A stretch of 64,000 nucleotides of DNA from Halisarca cf. caerulea. Its lineage: Eukaryota > Porifera > Demospongiae > Chondrillida > Halisarcidae. Both the position numbers and the translations under genes were made by a program. This document shows, piece after piece, positions 46,338-64,000 of the stretch. The notes under the pieces are model-generated. The model was given only the letters and a program-made list of their open reading frames with translations. It was not told the DNA's origin and made no database searches. The stretch covers positions 4,135,639 to 4,199,638 of the forward strand of contig CAUJGJ010000242.1 of NCBI GenBank assembly GCA_963170055.1, read 5' to 3'. The first letter of the stretch is position 1. Every line of letters begins with the position of its first letter.

Positions 46338-47316
46338 ATGATGAATTCTTTACTGCCTTGCACTTCACTGTTTAACGAAGTTGAAAGCTTAGCCGACACG
46401 GGTCTTATCGACTACGAGGATTCGGCGTACCAAAAGGTAAGGCTAGGTAATAATGTTAACAAATCACCCTTACGTCGTCCTTTGAATTCTTGCTGCTATT
46501 TTTTTCCCTCAGTCACACAGTAGCACGCTCCACATCAAGACAGAGTTGAACTGCGACGTAGATTGCTGCTTCACTCCCGAGTTAGACTTACAGGAGCTCC
46601 TCAAAGAACCGCTCGATGTTGCTTTCCAAGACACCTACCCTCACTACACACAGCCATACAAACAAAGAGGAGTGAAGACTGAGACAGACATATCGTGTTG
46701 TTCCGTGATCGCTGCCAAGCGACACATGGCGCCTCTCCTTCTTCCCACGAGCAAGAGCTTGGACTGCTGTCTTGCTACCCCGCCTCCTTCACAAGAACAT
46801 CAGCACTTGTACAGCTTCGTGTACCCGCCCACTAGCGAACTGGATCGATTCCCGACCAGTCTTCCGACGTTAGCGCCCCCCAAGCTGCCTTCCTTTATCC
46901 CAGCTACACTTACCCCGCCATCTTCTCCGTCTGACACGGGTACTGCTAGTCCTGACCCGCCGTCTCCACTCGGTGCAGTGGTCTTGGAGAAGAAAGTAGT
47001 TGTAAGGAGAGGTGACTGCCAGAAGAAAGTGCATGAATGCCCTCAGCCAGGATGCAAGAAGCTCTATACAAAGAGCTCTCATCTGAAGGCCCACCTCCGC
47101 TCGCACACGGGGGAGAAGCCGTATGCCTGTTCATGGGAAGGTTGTACATGGAGGTTTGCTAGGTCTGACGAACTAACTCGTCACTACCGCAAACACACTG
47201 GAGACAAGCCCTTCCACTGTAGAGTGTGTGACAAATCCTTCTCTCGCTCAGACCACCTCACTTTGCACATGAAAAGACACAACACACCAATTGTTAGAAG
47301 GAGTGGATTGCGATGA
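46338..47316 (+). CDS. Krueppel-like factor (three C2H2 fingers)
   Basis: Sequence-specific transcription factor of the KLF family, binding CACCC/GC boxes in the nucleus. Exons 46338-46436 and 46513-47316 (stop TGA); 300 residues. The three C-terminal fingers have the family spacing and linkers (HTGEKPY, HTGDKPF), with contact helices [16 protein letters not shown] and RSDHLTLH. The protein ends a few residues after the last finger, as KLFs do. The N-terminus is acidic, then Pro/Ser-rich, with two possible sumoylation sites (IKTE, VKTE). The subgroup (KLF1/2/4/5/6/7-like) cannot be decided by eye. Two adjacent ATGs start the frame. Confidence 0.93.
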
Positions 47317-47726
47317 GTACAACTCATTTTTTTATTTCTGAACGGACTTTTTATTGACTTAATTCTACTTCATACAATATTAAAATTTTAACAAAGTTTT
47401 CTACATTATTTTTAAATTATATTTCTAGTTACTTTTATCTTGAAATTTGTTGCAATTCTTGATGACTGATTTGTTCAAGTGCTTATGTAAATTTCCTTCA
47501 ACTGTAAACCCTTGTTTCTTCATAAGGTTACTCAATCAGGAAATTGAAGGCACTTCACTTACTGTAAACAAACAGTCCTAGCTAAACAAACAATAGATGT
47601 TTACCTACATGAGCTGACAAGTAAACAATATTTGTTACTAATAATAACACAGAATCTGGTACATACTTGTAATACAAGCAGAGCGAAGTCAATGCTGAGT
47701 ACACACTGTAGTGGACAAGGGTGTAG
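47317..47726. other. 3' flanks of convergent KLF and CDC27
   Basis: AT-rich 3' UTR-like sequence; the two stop codons are about 410 bp apart. No feature beyond that. Confidence 0.5.
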
Positions 47727-55654
<7,928 letters not shown>

Positions 55655-55849
55655 TTCTGTAGGGTCACATGCGAAGGATGACGTGGGGATTCCCCAGCGT
55701 ACCGCCATTGTCCTTACGTACCTGTGAAGCCATGACGCAACAGCGGATGCTCGTCACGACAAAACTTGTGTGTATCATGTGCGTCATGTACACATCTGCC
55801 TTTTGTTGACAGTATGTTGAAGGTTTGGAGGTGAAAGGAACAGTCAATA
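55655..55849. promoter_or_regulatory. 195-bp bidirectional CDC27/ABCA promoter
   Basis: The interval between divergent start codons (CDC27 ATG at 55654 minus, ABCA ATG at 55850 plus). Contains GTACCGCCATTG (YY1-like) and a TGACGC-rich part; no TATA box seen. Confidence 0.6.
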
Positions 55850-56435
55850 ATGGTGCGCTTTTTAAGGCAGTTGGCTTTACTGCTCTGGAAGAATGTAAAA
55901 CTGAAGTCCAGTTGCCCCTGGGGACTGGTAAGGGGGTTTTGCCTACCCTTCTACCTTGTTCTACCGTCCATGCTACTCTTCCTTTCAGGTCATAACGATA
56001 ACAGAAATCCTTTGGCCATTAATCCTCTTCCTTGTGTTGGGAGGTCTACGTCTTATCTTCCCCAGTGTCGAACACGGCGACAGTGAGTTAAGCTATTGTC
56101 CCAAACCGAATTCTCCATAATTTGCATCTTAACCATGCACTTCACGATGTAGTACAGCAGTTAGCGCTCAGCAAACAAGTGCTGCATGTCTGAACTTGAG
56201 ATATACCTCGTAATTCAGTTTGGTCCTCTAATTGTATTGTCCTTTCGTTCACACAACTTCTCTCTCGTTTGCTGTGCAGGTACGTACCGACCTAAAGCTC
56301 TACCATCTGCTGGTGTGTTGCCGTTCATGCAGACTGTAGTGTGCGACCTGGAGGACAAACCTGTCTCCCTGGACTCGTGGCTCAATGGTAGTGGAGCTTT
56401 CCCCGATATGTACCCTGATGCCAAGTAATTTGTGT

Positions 56436-56509
<74 letters not shown>

Positions 56510-58601
56510 TCTACTGTACAGCTGATGGGTCTACTGGGCAGCTGGTGGGTCTACTGGGCAGCTGGTGGGTCTACTGGGCAGCTGGTGGGTCTACTGGGCA
56601 GCTGGTGGGTCTACTGGGCAGCTGGTGGGTCTACTGGGCAGCTGGTGGGTCTACTGGGCAGCTGGTGGGTCTACTGGGCAGCTGGTGGGTCTACTGTTTT
56701 GGGTTCAAAGGAAGTACGGACACAGCTGTAGGCCTGCTCAGGAATGCACTTGAGGGGCTGCTTAGCACTTGTATGGCTTCAAAGTTTACAGCCACTTTGT
56801 GGTTTAGGTACGTATATAATGTATATAATACCCCTGGAGGAGAGGGAGGGTGTGTGTGTAGGTGGGTGGTGCTCTAGGGATGGATAGAGGCTGGTGAGTA
56901 GCTGAGTCTTTAGTCTGGCCTTCTACAACTGTCCCCCAGCACGTACGTGGGACGGTTGTAGCAGGCCAGACTACTGGGTCTTTGGCTTCCCACCTCCCTT
57001 CCTGGACATGGGCTTCCCACCTCCCTTCCTTGACTGTCATGTTCAGTATATTAATTCATTTCCTTTTGTTGTAACACTCCTTGTCACATTCCTTTGTCTT
57101 CCTTGTTAGAATCAACTCCCTTTATGAGGGTCTGGTTGGTACAATAGGATCTCACTTTGAAGTCGACACATTGTGTAAATCTATTGATGGACTACTCAAC
57201 ATCACAAATGTTCTGCTGGGACCGCTACCTAAGGACAATGTGAGCTCTTTCTTCACTGCTCCAAATCAGTTTGAGACTTTCCTCGAAGACCAGTATGGAG
57301 TGAGCCCTCAGGTTGCCAAAGACCTCATGCAGGCCTCTCTCAACGTATCAGCAGTGAGTGCGTGTCTGCAGTCTGTTTACAGCCTGTCTGCAGTCTGTTT
57401 ACGGCCTGTCTGCAGTCTGTTTACGGCCTGTCTGCAGTCTGTTTACAATGTGTGGGCTGTAACATCCTTATACTCTGTGTCTCTTGCAGGCTGGAGCCCT
57501 TCTGAGCACCTTAGGGTCAGGACCAGGTCTTTATCCCAACCTTTCACCTGATGTACTGGGGGAGCTGGTCTGCAATACTTCCTTCTTGTTTACTGTCATC
57601 ACACTTCCCGGGAATGAATCTGTATGTATATAGGTCTATGTTGGTCATGTGACAGTCATGTGATTTACTCAATACTGTGTTTGGCATTTAGGGAGCTCTT
57701 CAACAGAGTCTATGTTCTCCTAGAAATGGAACTGTGGACTTGTCCCCTTTGGCTGATGAGCTTTCTCAAGAACTGGACTACTCAAAGATAGTGAGGACAT
57801 CTTCAGACAAGGAATGCGATAAAGATTGCAATTATCTTCTCTCCTTGTAGCTGCAGCTGGAGAATCCTTTCTCTGTGTCAAATCCTGTCCAGCTAGCAAG
57901 TGATCTCTACTTTCTGTTGACACAGGTGTGTACACTGTGTGTGGTAGTGTGAGGGTGCTTGTGGGATGGGTGAAGGTGGTAGTGTGAGGGTGCTTGTGGG
58001 ATGGGTGAAGGTGGTAGTGTGAGGGTGCTTGTGGGATGGGTGAAGGTGGTAGTGTGAGGGTGCATACGGGATGGGTGAAGGTGCTTGTGGGATGAGTGAA
58101 GGTGACAGTGTGAAGGTGCTTGTGGGATGGGTGAAGGTGGTAGTGTGAGGGTGCTTGTGGAATGGATGAAGGTGGTAGTGTGAGGGTGCTTGTGGAATGG
58201 ATGAAGGTGGTAGTGTGAGGGTGCTTGTGGGATGGGTGAAGGTCCTTGTGCGATGAGTGTCATGTGTGGTCCCTTCCCTTGTTCCAGATCTCCCATTTAC
58301 AGAAAATGATAGCTGACTTCTCTACTTTGACAGAAGAAGGTGGAGTGAACAATACCGACATGTACGGCCCGCTGTCCAAGCTCATGTGTGGACCAAACGC
58401 CAACATATCAACATTTGTGAAGTTTGGTGCTGGTTTGATCACTAGAGACTCCCATCTGGACTCCTCCCTGCATAGAGATGCTAAAGGACAGAAAGTCATT
58501 GTGCTGCACAGAAGAGAGTTTAGACCAAAGATATTCTACACTCCCAACAACACTGTCACTGCTAGGATCATCAAACAGGTGTGTGGTGTGTATGTGTTGT
58601 G

Positions 58602-58649
<48 letters not shown>

Positions 58650-58707
58650 GGGTGGGTGGGTGGGTGTACATGAGTGTGTTGTGTGTGTGTGTGTTTTGTG
58701 TGTGTGT

Positions 58708-58773
<66 letters not shown>

Positions 58774-60813
58774 GCTCTGAGTACATTGATATCTATCTAC
58801 TCCCTTTCTGCTGGCCCAGGCAAATCGAACTTTTTCTATCGTGGACGACATCCTGGCAGCTGTAGACCGGGCTAAGAAGTGTCAACAGAAACTTTACGAT
58901 GGTCTTCCCGAGTACTCCTCCAGGACCGCTCGGCTCAATAATGTACGTACATTCCTTGTGTCTTTTAATGAGCTCTGTTTTACTCTGTGCCTGTTTATGT
59001 CTATAGTATATGAAGTGGCTGGTGGATGGTCAGGGAGATCCCCTTGCTGGGGGATTTAGCAGTATTATTTTAAGCAGCATTCGATCCAGCCTTCTTGCCA
59101 ACATGACAGAAGAAAGAAAGAATTTCCTCCGCGGATTGTTTAATGACACAGCACCGAACAACTTATGGTCACTTTTGAGACAAGTATGTTAATCCCTGTG
59201 TACTAGTAGACCACACCCCTGTACTAGTAGGCCACACCCTTGTGTGCTGTAGACCACACCCCTGTACTAGTAGGCCACACCCCTGTGTGCTAGCAGGTCA
59301 CACCCCTGTACTAGTAGGCCACACCCCTGTGTGCTGTAGACCACACCCCTGTACTAGCAGACCACATCCCTGTGTGCTAGTAGGCCACACCCCTGTGTGC
59401 TAGCAGGTCACACCCCTGTACTAGCAGACCACACCTCTGTGTGCTAGTAGGCCACACCCCTGTGTGCTAGCAGGTCACACCCCTGTACTAGTAGGCCACA
59501 CCCCTTTGTGCTGTAGACCACACCCCTGTACTAGCAGACCACACCCCTGTGTGCTAGTAGGCCACACCCCTGTGTGCTGTAGACCACACCCCTGTACTAG
59601 CAGACCACATCCCTGTGTGCTAGTAGGCCACACCCCTGTGTGCTAGCAGGTCACACCCCTGTACTAGTAGGCCACACCCCTTTGTGCTGTAGACCACACC
59701 CCTGTACTAGCAGACCACACCCCTGTGTGCTAGTAGGCCACACCCCTGTGTGCTAGCAGGTCACACCCCTGTACTAGTAGGCCACACCCCTGTGTGCTGT
59801 AGACCACACCCCTGTGTGCTAGCAGGTCACACCCCTGTACTAGTAGGCCACACCCCTTTGTGCTGTAGACCACACCCCTGTACTAGCAGACCACATCCCT
59901 ATGTACTAGTAGACCACACCCCTGTACTGGTAGACCACACCCCTGTGTGCTAGCAGGTCACACCCCTGTACTAGTAGACCACACCCCTGTGTGCTAGTAG
60001 GCCACACCTCTGTACTAGCAGACCACGCCCTAGTGTACTAGTAGACCACACCCCTGTACTAACAGACCACACCCTAGTGTACTAGTGGAAAACACCCCTT
60101 CCCTATCCCTATAGCTGAGGCACAGCTTGGACGATGTTCGAGATAATATAGAGCTGGTGGACTGGGACTTCTTCCATCCAGTGGAGAATGAACAGGAGTT
60201 GGAGGAGTGGGCCGCCAACTATGACCGTGTGAGGGCTGCTAACTTCAGCTACATCTTGGCTGGGTTTGTCTTCCAGAATGCCGTGGAGGGGTCCACAGAT
60301 CTGACCATTAAGATTAGAATGAACACAACTTATGTTCATGAAACGGACATCATCAGAAACAAGTGAGAACTGCATGTGGTGGCCTCACTGATGTGGAGTA
60401 ATCATATTCATTGTTTGCTGCTCCAGGGTGTGGTATCAGGACCCCGAGCGAAACCTGTGGAAGAGGAGGTACTTCGATGCTGGATTCGTCTTTCTTCAGG
60501 ACATGGTGGAGAGGGCTGCGATGGAGGTACTAGCTGGGAAGAACATCACATCACCAGGTGTGTACATACAGGAGATGCCCTATCCATGCTATAAGAAGGA
60601 CAGGTGAGCAAAGCTGCATCATTTGATTAGATGCAGTTGGGTCAATCCCCCCCCCCCCCCCCCCCCATGCAGATTTGTCCTCTCAATTCAACTCATGCTC
60701 CCAGTGATCACAACAGTTGCTTGGCTTTTCACAGTTGCCATGACAGTGAGGGGTGTGGTCAGAGAGAAAGAACTTCGTCTTAAAGAGGTAACATCTTGCT
60801 CATATCACGGTCA

Positions 60814-60908
<95 letters not shown>

Positions 60909-60917
60909 CACACACAT

Positions 60918-60996
<79 letters not shown>

Positions 60997-61012
60997 CACA
61001 AGTACACACACA

Positions 61013-61062
<50 letters not shown>

Positions 61063-61075
61063 CACACATGTGTAC

Positions 61076-61110
<35 letters not shown>

Positions 61111-61655
61111 CACACACATGTACACACACACACACACTGAACACACACACACACACACTCACACACGCAGTGGTCATGTGTGTCCCCTCAGGTGATGAAG
61201 ATGATGGGACTGGGTCGTTTGGTCCACTGGCTGGCCTGGTTCATCACAAGTGCTGTCATCCTCAGCATATCAGTGGTAGGGATCACAGTTGTTCTCTTTG
61301 CCTTTGGAATACTGGTCCATGCTAATGTCTTCCTGGTTTGGGCATTCCTTGAGCTTTATGCTCTTGTCATCATTTTGTTCTGGTAAGAGAGTGCCTCCTG
61401 CCTCAGTAGGGGTTTTCCCTGTCCTGGTAGACCTCTCACACACACACACTGGCATTGCTGTCTCTCCTCTTCAGCTTTCTCATGAGCCTCTTCTTCAACA
61501 ATGCAAACCTCTCAGCCTCTTTGTCAGGTCTTCTTTACTTCATGACAATATTCCTGTCCATCACTGTCTGGTTGAAACAAGGACAAGCATCGCTAGTCAC
61601 TCTGGCTATTCCAGTGAGTGCAGCTTAGCCTGATATGTATGTACGTGTGTGTACT

Positions 61656-61687
<32 letters not shown>

Positions 61688-61698
61688 TGTGTGTGTGT

Positions 61699-61747
<49 letters not shown>

Positions 61748-62345
61748 TGTGTGTGTGTGTGTGTGTGTGTGTTAATACATACATGCGTGTCACATATGTT
61801 CTTACCTGCTGATATGTGTCAATTGTCATTTTGTGTTGTAGTAATTTGTCATTTCCATTCCCAATTCAGTCTCTGATTGCTCCTGTGGCATTCAGTATTG
61901 GGATTGGGTACATTGGACAGTTTGAGCTACAACAAGTTGGCCTTCACTTCGCCAATCTTGGCTCCTCATCGGTAACAATAAGCATGGCTAGTAGTTGTTT
62001 ATCTTTGTTTACATTTGTTTGCTGTTGTTGTGTTAGATCCAGGAAGACCACTTTAGCTTCCTCCTAGCATCAGCAATGCTGGTCTTAGATGCCCTCGTTT
62101 ACTCTGTCCTCATCTGGTACATCGATGCTGCATTCCCAGGGAAGTACGGTACAGCCAAACCTTGGTACTTCCCCTTTCAGCCATCTTTCTGGTTGGGGAA
62201 ATCCCGTGTCAAGTGTATTAAAGAGTATTTCACCAGGAAGAGAAGCCCACTAAGTGTCCAAGCTGATGATGAAGAAGATGGTCTACTCCACCCCCTGGAC
62301 AGTGACTCTGAAGGTAAACAGTATCTCTGATTAGCTGTCTGTGTG

Positions 62346-62382
<37 letters not shown>

Positions 62383-62425
62383 GTGTGTGTGTACTTGTGT
62401 GTGTCAGTGTGTGTCTATAGGTGTG

Positions 62426-62500
<75 letters not shown>

Positions 62501-63925
62501 AGTGTCAGTGTGTGTGTGTGTATGTGTGTGTGTGTGTGTGTGTATGTGTGTGTGTGTGTCAGTGTGTGTGTGTGTGTGTGTATGTGTGTGTGTGTGTGTG
62601 GCCTAACATCCAGATGGATGTAGTTGTAGTTGTTCCAATGATTATAAAATGTTGTTTACTGTATTGTTTGTCTTGTTTACAGAAGAGCTGTTATCTGATA
62701 GAAGTGACAACTTTGAGCAATCCTCGTCCAACCTCCCTGTTGGCATACAGATAGAGAATCTAGTGAAGGTGACACGCCCTCTACACAGTCTGTGGGTGTG
62801 TCCTCTTTGTCTTGTCTAACTGTTCTCTGTGTACATGTACTGTAGATCTACTCTGGTTGTCGGTGTAGTGGGCGTGGCTGGGGTTGTGGTGGGTGTGGTA
62901 GGAGGTGTGGTGGCCATGATGGAGGTGTACTGGCTGTCAACAACCTAAGTCTTAGTCTATACGAGGACCAGATCACAGCCTTCCTTGGTCACAATGGAGC
63001 AGGGAAGACAACAACCATGGCCATACTGACAGGACTGTTTGAACCCACCTCAGGGACCGCCTTCATCAATGGGATGGACATAAAGAAGTCAATGGACAGT
63101 ATTAGAAAAAATTTGGGGATTTGCCCTCAACACAATGTCCTCTTTGACAGGTGGGTGTGTCCAAAAGTGTGTTCAGGGTGTGTGACCATGGGTGTGTCTT
63201 GGGGTGTATCCAGAGAGATGTCTCGAGATGTGTGCAGAGGTATGTCCATGGATGTGTTTAGGGGTGTGTCCAGAGGTGAATCCAGGCATGTATCCAAGGA
63301 TGTGTCCATGGGTGTGTCCAGAGGTGTGTCCAGAGGTGTATGCAAGGGTGTGTCTTGTGTATTCCTCTGAATGTTATATGGTCCCATCTGTCCTGGTTGA
63401 CCTCTCTCATCCAGTCTGTCTGTGATTGATCACATGATCTTCTTTGGAGTGCTCAAAGGACTGTCATGGAAGAAGGCCAAGGAAGAGGCTGTTGAGTGAG
63501 TAGTGTGAGGGTGAGGGTGAGGAGTGAGTAGTGTGAGGGTGAGGAGTGAGTAGTGTGAGGGTGAGGGTGAGTAGTGTGAGGCTGTTGAGTGAGTAGTGTG
63601 AGGGTGAGGGTGAGTAGTGAGTAGGTGGTGAGCAGGGGTGTGTGTGGTGCGAGGGTTGATTGTGGGTTGTTTGTATATTGTGTGTTTGTTCTCATGTAAC
63701 TTTGATGATGTTACCCTGTTCATGGTAGGTGGCTGGCTAAAGTTGACTTAGACCAGTTTGCCAAACTGAAGGCTCACAAATTGTCTGGTGGAATGAAGAG
63801 GAAGTTGTCCATCATATTAGCCTTTGTTGGAGGGAGCAAGACCATCATCTTGGATGAGCCCACCTCAGGAGTTGACCCTTACGCAAGACGTCAAATTTGG
63901 GATTTCATTTCGAAGAGTAGAAAAG
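55850..63925 (+). CDS. ABCA-family lipid transporter, N-terminal half (runs off window)
   Basis: Full-size ABC subfamily A transporter; members export lipids or sterols. Visible exons: 55850-55927, 55989-56082, 56280-56424, 56742-56807, 57110-57353, 57490-57621, 57692-57790, 57851-57925, 58288-58578, 58820-58942, 59007-59183, 60115-60362, 60427-60603, 60673-60787, 61192-61382, 61475-61613, 61870-61971, 62037-62313, 62683-62768, 62846-63150, 63415-63495, 63729-63925. All phases fit; about 1147 residues, with the gene continuing past 64000. TM1 follows [13 protein letters not shown] large ectodomain ends in [13 protein letters not shown]2-6 follow ([15 protein letters not shown] onward). NBD1 has Walker [12 protein letters not shown]-loop CPQHNVLFD, signature [10 protein letters not shown] and Walker [14 protein letters not shown]. 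Closest in plan to ABCA1/2/4/7. A Cys/Gly-rich insert precedes NBD1. Confidence 0.93.
56430..56510. repeat. (GT)n in ABCA intron 3
   Basis: About 38 GT repeats right after the donor at 56424. Confidence 0.95.
56511..56697. repeat. 20-bp minisatellite in ABCA intron 3
   Basis: Nine almost identical copies of 'ctgggcagctggtgggtcta'. Confidence 0.97.
56911..56973. mobile_element. 63-bp foldback MITE, 9-bp flanking duplication
   Basis: Arms TAGTCTGGCCTTCTACAACT and (reversed) TAGTCTGGCCTGCTACAACC pair over about 25 bp around 'cagcacgtacg'. Flanks 'ctgagtctt' (56902-56910) and 'ctgggtctt' (56974-56982) look like a 9-bp target duplication with one change. Shares the TAGTCTGGC end with the element at 11001. 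Confidence 0.75.
57930..58255. repeat. Minisatellite in ABCA intron 8
   Basis: About nine copies of 'ggtagtgtgagggtgcttgt' plus 'gggatgggtgaa'. Confidence 0.95.
58590..58775. repeat. (GT)n/GTGGG tract in ABCA intron 9
   Basis: GT repeats with GGGTGGGTG islands. Confidence 0.95.
59195..60105. repeat. Minisatellite in ABCA intron 11, alternating units
   Basis: About 40 copies of a 22-24 bp unit, 'gtaggccacacccctgta' plus 'ctagta' or 'tgtgctagca'. Unit types alternate and a block of about 190 bp is itself repeated (near 59464, 59650 and 59750). Confidence 0.95.
60647..60666. repeat. Poly-C run
   Basis: About 20 consecutive C just before the acceptor at 60672; an error-prone stretch for sequencing. 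Confidence 0.95.
60811..61165. repeat. (CA)n in ABCA intron 14
   Basis: About 350 bp of CA repeats with GTACAC islands. Confidence 0.95.
61640..61775. repeat. (GT)n in ABCA intron 16
   Basis: GT repeats with TACGTG and TCTGTG interruptions. Confidence 0.95.
62342..62600. repeat. (GT)n in ABCA intron 18
   Basis: GT repeats with CAGTGTG and TATGTG interruptions. Confidence 0.95.
63155..63355. repeat. Tandem repeat in ABCA intron 20
   Basis: Degenerate 12-20 bp units of 'ggtgtgtccagaggtgtg' type beginning at the donor of the exon at 63150. Confidence 0.9.
63496..63650. repeat. Tandem repeat that includes a copied ABCA splice donor
   Basis: Units 'gtgagtagtgtgagggtgag'. The exon end and donor GAGGCTGTTGA|GTGAGTAG at 63485 are repeated intact at 63578. 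Confidence 0.9.
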
Positions 63926-64000
63926 GTCCGCTTTGTTTGACCTTGTTCTATATAAACATGTACTAGTACAGTGTATGTATGTGTGTACTCGTCTGTGTGT
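63926..64000. other. ABCA intron, window edge
   Basis: Starts with the donor GTCCGC after the NBD1 Walker B exon. The gene continues beyond the window. Confidence 0.7.

Overview
This is eukaryotic nuclear DNA from an animal. Coding sequence is broken into many short exons by GT-AG introns, some only 59-70 bp long. Most of the genes I recognise are animal-type families: a TRAK/Milton kinesin adaptor, a p55/PALS1-like MAGUK, WAC, SON, a KLF factor, NSF, COPS8, CDC27/APC3 and an ABCA transporter. The short introns, dense genes and very many minisatellites fit a non-bilaterian animal such as a sponge. That placement is an inference, not something the sequence proves. No rRNA, tRNA, CRISPR or prokaryotic feature was seen. 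There is one 200-base assembly gap at 19053-19252.

Layout. 1-5.9 kb: dispersed and tandem repeats with one doubtful two-exon ORF. 6.0-10.6 kb (-): TRAK homologue. 11.6-14.4 kb (+): MAGUK (L27-PDZ-SH3-GuK). 14.5-14.7 kb: a perfect foldback element carrying a hammerhead-ribozyme-like core. 14.8-19.7 kb (-): WAC homologue, with a 5'-truncated LINE (CCHC plus restriction-like endonuclease end) lying in a (TA)n tract in one intron. 20.3-23.0 kb: 2.7-kb minisatellite with higher-order periods. 23.0-25.8 kb (-): type II membrane exostosin-domain (GT47) glycosyltransferase. 26.0-27.0 kb (+): unresolved coding-like DNA. 27.5-30.1 kb (+): unrecognised multi-pass membrane protein. 30.7-32.5 kb (-): COPS8. 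32.6-41.4 kb (+): NSF, 17 exons, 741 residues. 41.8-45.3 kb (-): SON. 46.3-47.3 kb (+): KLF-type factor. 47.7-55.7 kb (-): CDC27/APC3, 17 exons, 815 residues. 55.9 kb to window end (+): N-terminal half of an ABCA transporter, 22 exons seen.

Exon phases were checked by hand. They are consistent through the complete coding paths of TRAK (from the assigned ATG), the MAGUK, COPS8, NSF, SON, KLF and CDC27, and through the visible part of ABCA. WAC is unresolved around the gap, and the last exon of the GT47 gene is uncertain.

Recognised genes mostly alternate in strand, giving several head-to-head pairs: TRAK/MAGUK, COPS8/NSF (65 bp between start codons) and CDC27/ABCA (195 bp). Functionally the set is housekeeping: vesicle fusion (NSF), organelle transport (TRAK), ubiquitin regulation (COPS8, CDC27), RNA processing (SON), transcription (WAC, KLF), polarity scaffolding (MAGUK) and lipid transport (ABCA). 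There is no operon logic. Almost every gene has one or more introns swollen by a private 19-41 bp minisatellite or a CA/GT tract. Small inverted-repeat transposons of at least four kinds lie in introns and between genes.
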